Assembly: GCF_003044065.1 (NCBI RefSeq)
Contig: NZ_PZJJ01000001.1
Coordinates: 236,483 to 300,482 of the forward strand
Direction of reading: 5' to 3'
From: Alkalicoccus saliphilus
GTDB lineage: Bacteria; Bacillota; Bacilli; Bacillales; Salisediminibacteriaceae
DNA: 64,000 nucleotides
Shown piece after piece: positions 1 to 10,432 of this stretch. Under the pieces are notes generated by a model. The model was given only the letters and a program-made list of their open reading frames with translations. It was not told the DNA's origin and did no database searches. Position numbers and translations under genes: made by a program. Position 1 is the first letter of the stretch, and each line of letters starts with the position of its first letter.

Positions 1-1280
<1,280 letters not shown>

Positions 1281-1302
1281 TGCTTTCACCTCCTTCTATT
1301 AG

Positions 1303-2331
1303 TTAGTTTTTATTTTTTCTATCCAATAGGTCTGACATGTCCCGCGAGAAATATTCCATAAGGCTTATCACCCTTGGATATTCCATTCTTGTAGGACCGA
1401 GCAGACCGATGGTGCCTACATACTTACCATCCAGCGTATAGGTCGCTGTAACGAGGCTTAAATCTTCAAACGGCTTGAAATCATTTTCTTCCCCTATTCT
1501 GATGGTGAGTCCCTGATCCTCGGACCGGATCAGCTTTGATACAAGAGCATCTTCTTCAAAAATATTCAGGATGTTCCGTACTCTTTCGACATCATTAAAC
1601 TCAGGCTGACTTAAAATGTTTGTTTTACCGCCATAGTAAACCTTCTCCTGCTGATGATCCTGGAACACTTCCCGTAATGCCGTAAGCATCGTTTCATATT
1701 TGGAAACGTATTTTTTAAATACGGATGCAATTTCCTGGGAAAGTTTCTGCTGAAGCTGGTAGATAGGCACGCCCCGCAGGCGGTCATTAAGAATGTTCAC
1801 AACTTTTTCCACATCTGATCCGGAAACATTTTCCGGAAAATAGACCGTCTGGTTTTCTACATGGCCTGAATCAGTCACGATAATGATAACTGCCTGGGTG
1901 GCGGAAATAGGAATAAGCTGAATCTGCTGCAGTTTCGATTCAAACACTTCCGGACCAAGAACAATTGACGTGTAGGAAGTCAGCTGGGAGAGAATTTTAG
2001 CGGACTGCTGTATAACCTGTTCCGACTCCTGAAATTTTTCTGCCAGCTGGGAGCGGATGTCTGTCACGTCCCTGGAAGACAGCTGCATAGGTGATAAAAG
2101 GTGATCTACGTAGTAGCGATACCCCTTCTGGGAAGGAATGCGTCCGGCTGAGCTGTGGGGCTTTTCAAGAAAACCCATTTCCTCCAGGTCCGACATTTCA
2201 TTACGTATCGTTGCGGGACTGAAATTGATATCCTGACGCTTGGAAATGGTCCGGGATCCGACAGGTTCTGCATTCGTAATATAGTCGTCGACAATCGCCT
2301 TTAATATATACAGCTGCCTTTCTGTTAACAT
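1303..2331 (-). CDS. hrcA: Heat-inducible transcription repressor HrcA
   Basis: Repressor of class I heat-shock genes; it binds the CIRCE operator and is kept active by GroEL. The N-terminal winged-helix segment is clear (MLTERQLYILKAIVDDYI, then EPVGSRTISKR and FSPATIRNEMSDLEE). The middle and C-terminal GAF-like/dimerisation part ends near GLLGPTRMEYPRVISLMEYFS, typical of the family. Three ATGs lie in a row; the third, at 2331, is the best spaced from the GGAGG at 2339-2343 and matches the usual family N-terminus, giving 342 residues. It is the first gene of the hrcA-grpE-dnaK operon and has a perfect CIRCE just upstream, so it should repress itself. Confidence 0.97.
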   Translation of the reverse strand: MLTERQLYILKAIVDDYITNAEPVGSRTISKRQDINFSPATIRNEMSDLEEMGFLEKPHSSAGRIPSQKGYRYYVDHLLSPMQLSSRDVTDIRSQLAEKFQESEQVIQQSAKILSQLTSYTSIVLGPEVFESKLQQIQLIPISATQAVIIIVTDSGHVENQTVYFPENVSGSDVEKVVNILNDRLRGVPIYQLQQKLSQEIASVFKKYVSKYETMLTALREVFQDHQQEKVYYGGKTNILSQPEFNDVERVRNILNIFEEDALVSKLIRSEDQGLTIRIGEENDFKPFEDLSLVTATYTLDGKYVGTIGLLGPTRMEYPRVISLMEYFSRDMSDLLDRKNKN

Positions 2332-2345
2332 CATCATCCCTCCTG

Positions 2346-2372
2346 TTAGCACTCTTAATCAACGAGTGCTAA
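2346..2372 (-). promoter_or_regulatory. CIRCE operator (HrcA binding site)
   Basis: A perfect 9-9-9 inverted repeat, TTAGCACTC, nine bases, GAGTGCTAA, directly upstream of the hrcA ribosome-binding site. It matches the established CIRCE consensus with no mismatch. It should impose HrcA repression on hrcA-grpE-dnaK. Confidence 0.98.
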
Positions 2373-2376
2373 ATCT

Positions 2377-2413
2377 ATTATATAAAGTACCAAAGAAGGA
2401 TTTGGTTTGTCAA
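2377..2413 (-). promoter_or_regulatory. Probable sigma-A promoter of the hrcA operon
   Basis: On the minus strand a perfect TTGACA (2408-2413) lies upstream of CIRCE. A TACTTT hexamer follows at an 18-base spacer and a TATAAT (2377-2382) lies a little further on. The TTGACA is convincing; which hexamer serves as the -10 is unclear. Confidence 0.5.
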
Positions 2414-2427
2414 CGAATCAGCGCGTA

Positions 2428-3573
2428 TTAATCTGCAGCAAACAGAAATTTTTCAAAAACTTCATTACCGAGAAGGAGACCTTCATCCGTGAGCATAAAC
2501 TGCTCCGGTGTTTCATAAAGCCATCCTGCTCTTTTAAGATCTTCCGTAACTCCCGGAAATGCTTCCTGGACTGTCCGGCCGTAGCGGTTCTCGAAACGTT
2601 CCTTTGACACTCCTAACCGTTTCCGGAGCCCCATAAACATTTCTTCCTCCATTTTTTCTGAAAAAGTTACTTCATGCACTTCCAGGTAGGGGAGCTCTTT
2701 TTCTCTGACAGCTTTCATGTATTTCGGAAGCGGACCATGGTTTCTGATCCTCAGTCCCTCTACATAGCTGTGGGCACCCGCTCCAATCCCGTAATATTCA
2801 TCGTTGTTCCAGTACGCAAGATTATGTCTGCTGACGGCTCCCCTCCGGGCAAAGTTGCTTATTTCATAAGCATCGAATTCATTTTCTTTGAGGAATTTCA
2901 GCATGAAAGCATACATATCTGCTTCAAGTTCCTGTTCCGGAAGTTTGAGTTTCCCTTTGTTCATCATTTGATAGAAGACAGTTTTCGGTTCGATTTTTAA
3001 AGAATAAGCACTTATATGGGTAATAGGAAGAGAGACCGCTTTCTGCAGTGTATCTTTCCACTGCTCCATCGTCTGCTCCGGAAGCCCGAACATCAGATCA
3101 ATCGACAAGTTTTCGATTCCCGCTTCCAGGGCAAGCCGTACTGTTTCTTCCACCTGGTCCGGCTGATGATCTCTATTAATCGCTTTAAGCAGGACCGGAT
3201 CAAACGTCTGGGCACCGATACTCAGGCGGTTTACGCCTGCTCTGCGCATCATTGCAAATTTGTCTGCCCCGGCACTTCCCGGATTTACTTCGACAGTCCA
3301 TTCTACATCCGCCGCCAGATGGAAATGCTTTGGTACGGCTTCAAGAAGACGCTGGAGCTGATCTGTCGTCAGCGAAGTAGGGGTTCCTCCACCTACGTAG
3401 ATCGTTTCTACAGCATTTGTCTGCGGATACTTTTTTACCGTATGCTTCATTTCTTCTATTGTTAAATCAATATATTCATCCACCGGCTGGTTTTCCAGAA
3501 AAAATTTATTAAAATCACAGTAATGGCATATCTGCTCGCAGAACGGCACGTGAATATAAATTGATTTTCTCAT
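2428..3573 (-). CDS. hemW: Radical SAM heme chaperone HemW
   Basis: Radical SAM protein of the HemN-like family, now regarded as a heme chaperone rather than a coproporphyrinogen oxidase. The radical SAM cluster motif CxxxCxxC appears at the N-terminus as CEQICHYC in IHVPFCEQICHYCDF (residues 7-21). GGGTPT (about 62-67) and the NPGS region further on are SAM-binding elements. The C-terminal HemN domain (SRHNLAYWNNDEYYGIGAGAHSY and onward) is intact, and the 381-residue length is usual for HemW. The ATG at 3573 follows AAAGGA with a nine-base gap. The gene sits between lepA and hrcA as in B. subtilis, and a terminator separates it from lepA. Confidence 0.95.
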   Translation of the reverse strand: MRKSIYIHVPFCEQICHYCDFNKFFLENQPVDEYIDLTIEEMKHTVKKYPQTNAVETIYVGGGTPTSLTTDQLQRLLEAVPKHFHLAADVEWTVEVNPGSAGADKFAMMRRAGVNRLSIGAQTFDPVLLKAINRDHQPDQVEETVRLALEAGIENLSIDLMFGLPEQTMEQWKDTLQKAVSLPITHISAYSLKIEPKTVFYQMMNKGKLKLPEQELEADMYAFMLKFLKENEFDAYEISNFARRGAVSRHNLAYWNNDEYYGIGAGAHSYVEGLRIRNHGPLPKYMKAVREKELPYLEVHEVTFSEKMEEEMFMGLRKRLGVSKERFENRYGRTVQEAFPGVTEDLKRAGWLYETPEQFMLTDEGLLLGNEVFEKFLFAAD

Positions 3574-3600
3574 ACATCATTTTCCTTTCTTCAAGTAAAC

Positions 3601-3641
3601 AAACAGAAAAAGGGTGACCAGGTCACCCCTCTTTTCTGTTT
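3601..3641 (-). terminator. Rho-independent terminator after lepA
   Basis: Nearly perfect stem with AAACAGAAAAAGGGTGACC pairing to GGTCACCCCTCTTTTCTGTTT, overlapping the lepA stop codon. On the minus strand the stem is followed by a T-rich run. It should separate lepA from hemW. Confidence 0.75.
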
Positions 3642-5472
3642 ACTTATTTTCATCCATGCTGAGAACGGACATGAAGGCTTCCTGGGGAACTTCCACGTTC
3701 CCGACACTCTTCATCCGCTTCTTACCTTCTTTCTGCTTCTCCAGAAGCTTCCTCTTACGTGATATGTCTCCCCCGTAACATTTGGCAAGAACGTTTTTAC
3801 GCATCGCCTTAATTGTAGAACGGGCGATAATTTTCTGGCCTATACTTGCCTGTACAGGCACTTCGAACTGCTGTCTCGGGATAAGGTTCTTTAACTTTTC
3901 AGCAATAATTTTTCCGCGGTCATAGGCGGAGTCCCGGTGAACGATGATGGACAGCGCATCCACCTTTTCTCCGTTCAGGAGAATATCCATTTTTACGAGA
4001 TTGCTTTCTTTATAGCCGATCAGTTCATAGTCAAAAGAAGCGTAGCCTTTCGTGTTCGATTTGAGCGCGTCGAAAAAGTCATACACAATTTCCGAAAGTG
4101 GAATTTCGTAAACGATGTTCACTCTGTTCTCGTCCAGATATTTCATATCCAGATAGTCTCCGCGCTTCCGCTGGCACAGTTCCATCACTGGCCCAACATA
4201 TTCGTTCGGCACCATGACTTCCGCTTTTACATAAGGCTCGCGTACGTGGTCCACCTGCTGCGCGTCCGGCATCTCGGAAGGGTTATCAATTTCAATAACT
4301 TCTCCATCGGTTTTCGTCACTTCGTAAATAACACTCGGTGCTGTAGTGATGAGATCAATACCAAATTCTCTTTCAATACGCTCCTGGATAATCTCCATGT
4401 GCAGAAGTCCTAAAAATCCGCACCGGAAACCAAAGCCAAGAGCCTGTGAAGTTTCAGCTTCAAATTGAAGCGAGGAGTCATTCAGTTCAAGTTTTTCCAG
4501 CGCCTCCCGCAGGTCCGTATAATTGTTTGTATCTACAGGATAAAGCCCGCAGAAAACCATAGGATTCAACTTTCTGTAGCCGGGCATAGGCTCAGCAGTA
4601 GGTTTTGCGGCATGAGTCACTGTATCACCGACCTGACTGTCCCCCACATTTTTTATGGAAGCAATCATATACCCTACATCTCCAACGGTAAGCTCTTCTT
4701 TAGGAACCGGCTTAGGGGTAAAAACGCCGATTTCCTGCACTTCGAACTGCTTGCCGTTAGCCATCATTTTAACTTTCTCCCCCGGCTTAACAGTACCTTC
4801 CATAATACGGATATACACGATTACTCCTCTGTATGGATCATACAGCGAATCAAAGATCATCGCCTTAAGAGGAGCTTCCGGATCACCGGATGGTGCAGGC
4901 ACTTTTTTCACTACTGCTTCAAGAATCTCATCGATACCGATCCCTGCTTTTGCAGAAGCTGGTATACAGTCTTCTCCCGGAAGTCCAATGACATCCTCCA
5001 CTTCTTTGCGCACCCTGTCAGGCTCTGCACTCGGAAGATCAATTTTATTAATTACCGGCAGTATTTCCAAATCATTATCCAGTGCTAAGTATACATTTGC
5101 AAGTGTCTGAGCCTCGATACCCTGGGCAGCATCAACTATCAAAAGAGCTCCTTCGCAGGCTGCAAGACTCCGGGACACTTCGTAGGCAAAATCGACATGG
5201 CCCGGTGTATCAATCAGATGAAAAATATATTCCTCTCCGTCTTCCGCTTTATACAGCAGCTGCACGGCATTCAGCTTAATCGTTATGCCTCTCTCCCTCT
5301 CCAGATCCATAGCATCCAGCATCTGATCCTGCATTTCTCTTGAGGTAAGCGCACTAGTTTTTTCCAAAATACGGTCTGCCAACGTGGACTTTCCGTGGTC
5401 AATGTGGGCGATGATAGAAAAGTTTCTAATTCTGTCCCGCCTGTTAATTCGATCTTCTGGTTTCATAATCAT
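3640..5472 (-). CDS. lepA: Elongation factor 4 (LepA), ribosomal GTPase
   Basis: Translational GTPase that acts on stalled or maturing ribosomes. The G domain is at the N-terminus: G1 [10 protein letters not shown]2 [12 protein letters not shown]3 DTPGHVDF, G4 NKIDLP. It is followed by domain 2, the EF-G-like domains III and V, and the LepA-specific C-terminal domain ([25 protein letters not shown]). The longest reading frame starts 24 residues upstream, but the GGAG site at 5477-5480 places the start at 5472 (MIMKPEDR) or 5466 (MKPEDR). This gives about 610 residues, the usual length. In B. subtilis gpr and spoIIP separate rpsT from lepA; here nothing does. Confidence 0.97.
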   Translation of the reverse strand: MIMKPEDRINRRDRIRNFSIIAHIDHGKSTLADRILEKTSALTSREMQDQMLDAMDLERERGITIKLNAVQLLYKAEDGEEYIFHLIDTPGHVDFAYEVSRSLAACEGALLIVDAAQGIEAQTLANVYLALDNDLEILPVINKIDLPSAEPDRVRKEVEDVIGLPGEDCIPASAKAGIGIDEILEAVVKKVPAPSGDPEAPLKAMIFDSLYDPYRGVIVYIRIMEGTVKPGEKVKMMANGKQFEVQEIGVFTPKPVPKEELTVGDVGYMIASIKNVGDSQVGDTVTHAAKPTAEPMPGYRKLNPMVFCGLYPVDTNNYTDLREALEKLELNDSSLQFEAETSQALGFGFRCGFLGLLHMEIIQERIEREFGIDLITTAPSVIYEVTKTDGEVIEIDNPSEMPDAQQVDHVREPYVKAEVMVPNEYVGPVMELCQRKRGDYLDMKYLDENRVNIVYEIPLSEIVYDFFDALKSNTKGYASFDYELIGYKESNLVKMDILLNGEKVDALSIIVHRDSAYDRGKIIAEKLKNLIPRQQFEVPVQASIGQKIIARSTIKAMRKNVLAKCYGGDISRKRKLLEKQKEGKKRMKSVGNVEVPQEAFMSVLSMDENK

Positions 5473-5663
5473 ATCACTCCTACTTCCTGCTTCCGTGCAA
5501 TAACACTGCTTTCTATTATAACAAGAATAAAAGCTCTTGTTCAATTATTGTTTATAAAGGCTCCTGCGTAAAATTATATTGCTTTTTAAATTTGCTTTTG
5601 ATAAAATCTCTATTGTTGCAATTATTGAGAAACGGTAATGTTGCATCAGAGGAGGTGAAGCAG

Positions 5664-5930
5664 TTGGCAAACATTAAATCCGCTAAAAAGCGTGTCGTCG
5701 TTAACGAACTGGCCCGCGCACGTAATAATGCGTTCAAATCCGACCTTCGTTCTACAATGAAAGGCTTTTATGCAAAAGCTGAAGAACAGGAAGTTGAAAA
5801 AGCACAGGAACTTTTCGTCAGCGCCACTAAAAAGCTGGATAAGGCCGTAGGTAAAGGCCTCCTTCAGCGTAATGCCGCAGACCGACGCAAGTCGCGCCTG
5901 CAGAAGCGCCTGAACGAAATTACTGCATAA
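5664..5930 (+). CDS. rpsT: Small ribosomal subunit protein bS20
   Basis: Primary 16S rRNA-binding protein of the 30S body. The translation ANIKSAKKRVVVNELARARN... is the S20 helical bundle, rich in Lys and Arg, ending RKSRLQKRLNEITA; at 88 residues it has the normal length. The start is a TTG at 5664, chosen because AGGAGGTGAAGCAG immediately precedes it. Longer readings to an ATG at 5592 would add non-homologous hydrophobic residues. It is transcribed divergently from lepA, separated from it by 191 bases, and ends in a strong terminator. Confidence 0.96.
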   Translation: MANIKSAKKRVVVNELARARNNAFKSDLRSTMKGFYAKAEEQEVEKAQELFVSATKKLDKAVGKGLLQRNAADRRKSRLQKRLNEITA

Positions 5931-5944
5931 TTTCTTTTAAGCAG

Positions 5945-5992
5945 AAAAAGCTGTACAGAGGTGATAATTCACCTCTTGTACAGCTTTTTTAT
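5945..5992 (+). terminator. Terminator after rpsT (bidirectional with holA)
   Basis: AAAAAGCTGTACAGAGGTG, loop ATAATT, CACCTCTTGTACAGCTTTTTT: a 15-plus base-pair stem with a T tract in both directions. It ends rpsT on the plus strand and can end holA on the minus strand. Confidence 0.92.
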
Positions 5993-6041
5993 TTTCCCGG
6001 GATTCTTGATATGTGTGTATAGAACTCTGCAGTACGTTATT

Positions 6042-7079
6042 CTACGTTCGTTTCTGTACTGACCGGCTTCTTGCCAGCAGGAACATTTCTACTCCCAGCT
6101 CTTCACTCACCTTCCCGGTTTTAATCCGGTAATCCAGGTCTGCAAGGTCATCGAGCAGCTGAAGAAGCATTTCTGCCTGAAAGCTGCGGGACTGTTTTGC
6201 AGCAAGTTTTACAGCAAAAGGATGCAGCTTCAGGCGCGAAGCAATCATTTTTTCTCCATAGCCCTGCTGCGCAAGCTGCTTAACCTGATAAAGTATACGG
6301 AACTGCCGGACCATAAGCGCCAGGATTTTCAGGGGAGCTTCCTTCTGTTTTATTAAATCTCTGTATATACGCATTGATGAAGATACGTCAGCTTTTACGA
6401 CGTAATCCACCAGTGCAAATATATCCTGCTCGAGAGACCGGGTAACAAGCTCCTTTACCGCTTCTTCCTGAATGATTCCACTCGTTCCGGCATGTACTGC
6501 CAGCTTATTCATTTCAGAAGTAAGCATCAGCAGATTATCCCCGGCGAGTGTCAGCAGTCTTTCCTTTGCACGATCATCAATCGAAACTTGCAGTTCAAAA
6601 GCTTTCTCATCCAGCCACTTTCGCAGCTCCCCACTCTGAAGAGGCTTGGCTTCAAGTATCCGGCCGGCTTTACGAAGCTGTTTTACGAGTTTTTTCCTCT
6701 CATCCAGCTTTTCGTAAGGAGCTGAAACGATCATAATGGTTTCTTCCGGAATATTTTCCGTATAGGCTGCGAGTTTAGCTGTGTCGTGTTCTACTTTTTC
6801 CCTGTTTTTTTGAGCAGTGAGAAAATAAGCATCCTTGATGATAACTACTTTTTTCCCTCCCATGAACGGGAAGGTGTAGGCCTCTTCCACTGCGAGGTCC
6901 ACAGGCTGCTCCGTCATGTCGAAGCGGAGCAGGTTCATTTCCTGCTCTTCAGGGGAGAGGGCACTGTTAGTAAGCCTTTGAATTAAATCCTCCATCAGGT
7001 AGGTTTCCGTCCCGTACATCAAGTACAATGGGCCCATATCTCCTTTTTTCACTTCTTTAAGCCGTTCTAAATAGGACAT
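6042..7079 (-). CDS. holA: DNA polymerase III subunit delta
   Basis: Clamp-loader subunit that opens the beta sliding clamp. At 345 residues it matches the Firmicute HolA/YqeN family. The N-terminal P-loop-like fold is degenerate (LYLMYGTETYLMEDLIQRL), as expected for delta. The central part contains KVVIIKDAYFL and SGELRKWLDEKAFELQVSI. The C-terminal helical collar has KILALMVRQFRILYQVKQLAQQG and HPFAVKLAAKQSRSF, highly typical of the family. Its place between rpsT (convergent) and yqzM (divergent) is the same as in B. subtilis. Confidence 0.94.
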   Translation of the reverse strand: MSYLERLKEVKKGDMGPLYLMYGTETYLMEDLIQRLTNSALSPEEQEMNLLRFDMTEQPVDLAVEEAYTFPFMGGKKVVIIKDAYFLTAQKNREKVEHDTAKLAAYTENIPEETIMIVSAPYEKLDERKKLVKQLRKAGRILEAKPLQSGELRKWLDEKAFELQVSIDDRAKERLLTLAGDNLLMLTSEMNKLAVHAGTSGIIQEEAVKELVTRSLEQDIFALVDYVVKADVSSSMRIYRDLIKQKEAPLKILALMVRQFRILYQVKQLAQQGYGEKMIASRLKLHPFAVKLAAKQSRSFQAEMLLQLLDDLADLDYRIKTGKVSEELGVEMFLLARSRSVQKRT

Positions 7080-7229
7080 ATATTTCCCTCCATGTTTTGC
7101 TTTCTATATATTATCACACTTGTTTTTACTCGATCATACAAAAAAATTTCCGGCGCTTTACATTTTTATATTCCTCTATGGATTTTTCTTTAATTTTCGC
7201 TTATACTTTTTATGACAGGAGGGATACGT

Positions 7230-7361
7230 ATGAACGAGTTCGAAAAAGACGTGCAGTCGAACCGCAACGATGCGATTGATAGTGGGATCGGCTTTGTCGT
7301 TTCCTTTGTTTTCTTTATGATTATTTTCTCTATCGGTCATATTGTAGACCTGTTTTTTTAA
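7230..7361 (+). CDS. yqzM: YqzM-family small membrane protein
   Basis: A 43-residue protein, MNEFEKDVQSNRNDAIDSG followed by a hydrophobic helix (IGFVVSFVFFMIIFSIGHIV), preceded by an excellent AGGAGGG site. It resembles YqzM of B. subtilis in sequence and lies in the same position between holA and comEC. The topology suggests a soluble acidic N-terminus and one membrane span. Function is unknown. It is transcribed opposite to its neighbours and ends in a strong terminator. Confidence 0.88.
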   Translation: MNEFEKDVQSNRNDAIDSGIGFVVSFVFFMIIFSIGHIVDLFF

Positions 7362-7375
7362 GAACTTACACAGAA

Positions 7376-7422
7376 AGGCTGCCCCGAATCGATTATTATC
7401 GGCTTCGGGGCAGCCTTTTTTT
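7376..7422 (+). terminator. Terminator between yqzM and comEC
   Basis: AGGCTGCCCCGAA, loop, TTCGGGGCAGCCTTTTTTT. The T run is long on the plus strand for yqzM. The minus-strand side is weaker but may also serve comEC. Confidence 0.9.
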
Positions 7423-7447
7423 CTCCGGTACATCTGGAGAAAAAAGT

Positions 7448-9685
7448 TCACCCGTCTTCAGTATCATGTAAAAAAGGCAGGGTTTCCAGTACTCCCGCTT
7501 TTACTTTCATCGTTACAGTCCCGTGCAGATTCGTTTGATATACTGTAATTCCCTTTGATTCCATCCGTTCCAATACTTCTTCATGAGGATGCCCGAAGCG
7601 GTTATCCACTCCCGCTGAAATTACTGCGGTATGCGGATGTGAAGTGTTCAGAAAAGTTTCAGATGACGAGGTGATACTTCCGTGATGTGCTGCTTTCAGC
7701 ACGTCAGCTTTTAAAAGCTCCGGGTTCTTTTCCAGTTCCTTTTCCGCCGGCTCCTCAATATCCCCTGTAAATAAAAAGGAAAGCCCTTCTATTTCTGCTT
7801 TCAATACGATAGAACGGTCATTTTCACTCCAGCTTTGACTTTCTGCAGGATGGAGAACGTAAAACCGGCTTTCTCCCACTGCCCATTGGTCGCCTTTATT
7901 TACAAAATAAACAGGTACGTTTTGTTCCTCCAGACAGGCGAAAGCTTCCGTTACAATTTCCGGTACCGTTTCGGATACCGGATAAATAACCTGACCAATA
8001 GAAATTCTACTGCTCAAATAACATATTTCTCCCATATGATCAGCATGGCCGTGGGAAATAATCAAAGCATCAATCTTATCGATGCCCCGCCCTTTTAAAA
8101 ACGGCAGCACTACCTGCTTCCCCGGTCCGTTACGGGATATCTCCGTTCCTTCTTCTGTATACTTTACGAGTCCTCCTGTATCGATCATATATACCGCTTC
8201 TCTTCCCGGCAGTTCAATTACCGAAGCATCTCCCTGACCAACATCGAGAAAGTGTATATAGGCGTTTTTATCTAAAACAGGGGGCACGAGAAGAACGAGC
8301 AGTACGGCAGAAGACAGCAGCGCAGCCGCAGTCCATTTTTTTCTTTTTTCCCATATGATGAATCCGATCAATATAAAAACGTACCACAGGATGATAAATA
8401 CAGGCAGAGGTTTTCCGGCTGCAACCAGATGCCCGGGAATAAGCTCCATCATATCCAACCACTGATGTAAAATATACATACACGTTTCCACCCGGGAAAA
8501 TACCCACTCTGTCCCCCAGGGAAAGCCGGGCTCCATAAAAACGCCGGCAAATGAAAGCGGCAGAACAATAAATGAAATAACTGGAATAAACAGAGCATTC
8601 GCTGCAAATGTCATAAGGGATATGGAATAAAAATAATATATGAGGAGAGGCAGCGATATAATCTGAGCGGCAAATGTTACTTTCATCATTAACGAAAAAC
8701 CGTTTCCCTTTAAAATTCCTGCGGATAAAATCAACCCTGCCGAAGTAACAAAAGAAAGCTGAAAACCTATATGGTAAATAATAGAAGGCTGCATTAATAC
8801 ATATAAAATACCTGTTACGCTGTATATTTCAAGAAGTGGTATCTTTTTTTTACTAAATAGAAAAAGCAGTCCGAGCATAGTCATTACGCCTGCTCTTATT
8901 ACAGAAGGAGCCGCTCCGGCATAAACAATGTACAAAGGCATGAGTAAAAAAAGAATGACAGCTGCCGTCTCCCTCGTCATTCCGATTCTCACGAGCAGAA
9001 GCCAGACTCCTGCCGTGATCAGGCCTACGTGCAGGCCGGAAACTGCAAGAAGATGAATGACTCCCAGCATCTGATATTGATCGATTCTTTCCTCTTCAAT
9101 AAAACTCCGTTCACCAAAAACAAGCGCAGCTGCAAGTGCACCTCCCGGCCCCATCCCTCCTATTCGATGAAGCTGTTCAAAACGTCTGTCGAAAAATTCT
9201 GCTCTTAAGTTCCTACCTTCCGAACACTCTATTTTATCAGCAAATATCTGCCAGTATATGTTCTGCCTCAGCAGATAATTTTTATAATCAAACTGGAAAG
9301 GACTTCGTGCTTCCTCCGGTTTAATGAGTGTTCCGTACACAAGACACTTATCCCCTGCTCCCGGGCGTTCAGAAGCATAGACAGTAATTTGGTCCTTTTC
9401 TTCTGTCCGGAGTATAAAACGATATCCTTCCCCGGCCACTTCTGCACTACCGGCTGTTCCTTCTACGTATTCTTCCTCTCCTGTCAGATGACTTGAAAAC
9501 TCTTCAAAAGCAGGGGCAAACAAAACTCCCAGCAAAAACGCGGCAGCCACTGAAGGCTTCCGGGACACACGTATAAAAACGATCAGAGCAGCAGCTGCCG
9601 CTCCCACTCTCCATTCTATTCCTGTCCCGGAGGCAGCAGCCATTCCGCAGAGCAGTGAAATGAACATATAAAAAAACGGATACAC
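7448..9685 (-). CDS. comEC: DNA internalization competence protein ComEC/Rec2
   Basis: Inner-membrane channel for uptake of single-stranded transforming DNA. Domains in order: a short N-terminal hydrophobic segment, the OB-like DUF4131 region (to about residue 180), and the Competence membrane domain with many spans (GVIHLLAVSGLHVGLITAGVWLL is the hallmark). A C-terminal metallo-beta-lactamase domain follows, with HFLDVGQGDASVIELP, the metal ligands SHGHADHMGEI, and AAHHGSITSSSETFL. At 745 residues it is about the usual length. The start is the GTG at 9685 after AGGAGCAGCGCC. That start codon and the first codons lie inside a long hairpin with a T run (see separate entry), so expression may be regulated. 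No frameshift is visible. Confidence 0.96.
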   Translation of the reverse strand: MYPFFYMFISLLCGMAAASGTGIEWRVGAAAAALIVFIRVSRKPSVAAAFLLGVLFAPAFEEFSSHLTGEEEYVEGTAGSAEVAGEGYRFILRTEEKDQITVYASERPGAGDKCLVYGTLIKPEEARSPFQFDYKNYLLRQNIYWQIFADKIECSEGRNLRAEFFDRRFEQLHRIGGMGPGGALAAALVFGERSFIEEERIDQYQMLGVIHLLAVSGLHVGLITAGVWLLLVRIGMTRETAAVILFLLMPLYIVYAGAAPSVIRAGVMTMLGLLFLFSKKKIPLLEIYSVTGILYVLMQPSIIYHIGFQLSFVTSAGLILSAGILKGNGFSLMMKVTFAAQIISLPLLIYYFYSISLMTFAANALFIPVISFIVLPLSFAGVFMEPGFPWGTEWVFSRVETCMYILHQWLDMMELIPGHLVAAGKPLPVFIILWYVFILIGFIIWEKRKKWTAAALLSSAVLLVLLVPPVLDKNAYIHFLDVGQGDASVIELPGREAVYMIDTGGLVKYTEEGTEISRNGPGKQVVLPFLKGRGIDKIDALIISHGHADHMGEICYLSSRISIGQVIYPVSETVPEIVTEAFACLEEQNVPVYFVNKGDQWAVGESRFYVLHPAESQSWSENDRSIVLKAEIEGLSFLFTGDIEEPAEKELEKNPELLKADVLKAAHHGSITSSSETFLNTSHPHTAVISAGVDNRFGHPHEEVLERMESKGITVYQTNLHGTVTMKVKAGVLETLPFLHDTEDG

Positions 9686-9733
9686 GGCGCTGCTCCTCTC
9701 CTGTTTAATAAAGCACTGCGCCGTATATCCGTT
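9675..9733 (-). promoter_or_regulatory. Terminator-like hairpin over the comEC ribosome-binding site and start
   Basis: On the minus strand AACGGATATACGGCGC (9733-9718) pairs with GCGCCGTGTATCCGTT (9690-9675): 16 pairs including one U-G wobble. The 27-nt loop contains the Shine-Dalgarno AGGAGAGGAG, the 3' arm contains the GTG start codon of comEC, and a run of T residues follows immediately. It may act as an attenuator or as a start-codon-masking structure between comEB and comEC. Confidence 0.7.
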
Positions 9734-9763
9734 CCGTTAAAAAGTCTTTCGAATTCTGCTTAT

Positions 9764-10333
9764 TTACATCGGTTGTGTAAAAAGCGAATTCGCTTTGTTT
9801 CTCATGTCCTGCAGCTCTGCGTCCGAAAGCCCTTTTTCTTCGAGTTTTCCGAGCAGTTCTGCTGTAAAGGCGAGTTTTTCTTTGTTTTTAGTATCGAGTA
9901 TCATTTCTTCCAGTTCCACCTGAGCCACTTCAACGCCTGCTTCTTCAAATAAGTTTTCAGCGAACGGATGATTTTTATAATCCGCTGCATAGTACATTTT
10001 CTTAATTCCCGCCTGAATAATCGCTTTACAGCAGTTAAGACAGGGGAAATGTGTAACGTAGATTTCTGCTCCTTCCGACGCTACACCAAACTTTGCACAT
10101 TGGATTATCGCATTGATTTCAGCATGAATCGTCCGTACACAATGGTTATCAACAATATAGCATCCGTCTTCAGAACAGTGGCTGCCCCCGGAGATTGAAC
10201 CGTTATAGCCTCCGGCAATAATGCGTTTTTCTCTTACTATCGTCGCCCCGACCATCAGCCTTGTGCACGTGCTTCTTAGTGCAAGCAGATGACTCTGGGC
10301 CATAAAATACTGATTCCAGGAAATACGTTCCAT
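9764..10333 (-). CDS. comEB: ComEB, dCMP/CMP deaminase family protein
   Basis: Zinc-dependent deoxycytidylate deaminase-fold protein of the competence locus. The zinc and catalytic signature is complete: HAEINAI (His ligand and catalytic Glu) near residue 70 and HFPCLNCCKAII (two Cys ligands, PCxxC) near 96. The N-terminal GATIVREKRIIAGGYNGS and the nucleotide-binding SGGSHCSEDGC are also typical. At 189 residues it is the same length as the B. subtilis protein. It follows comEA in the operon with an 87-base gap from comEA's stop. In B. subtilis ComEB is dispensable for transformation; its role with ComEC is unclear. Confidence 0.95.
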   Translation of the reverse strand: MERISWNQYFMAQSHLLALRSTCTRLMVGATIVREKRIIAGGYNGSISGGSHCSEDGCYIVDNHCVRTIHAEINAIIQCAKFGVASEGAEIYVTHFPCLNCCKAIIQAGIKKMYYAADYKNHPFAENLFEEAGVEVAQVELEEMILDTKNKEKLAFTAELLGKLEEKGLSDAELQDMRNKANSLFTQPM

Positions 10334-10432
10334 ATCGTTCTCCCCCTTATGATGTCTTTCATCAGTTTAGGGAAAAATATATCCTTTCGTCAACTTATTG
10401 TTTCTGCAGGCTTCTGGCAGCGAAGAAATAAT

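Noticed and set aside
4465..5088. A 207-codon plus-strand frame within lepA
   Set aside because: Antisense to conserved LepA GTPase and domain 2 sequence; no sign of its own coding features.
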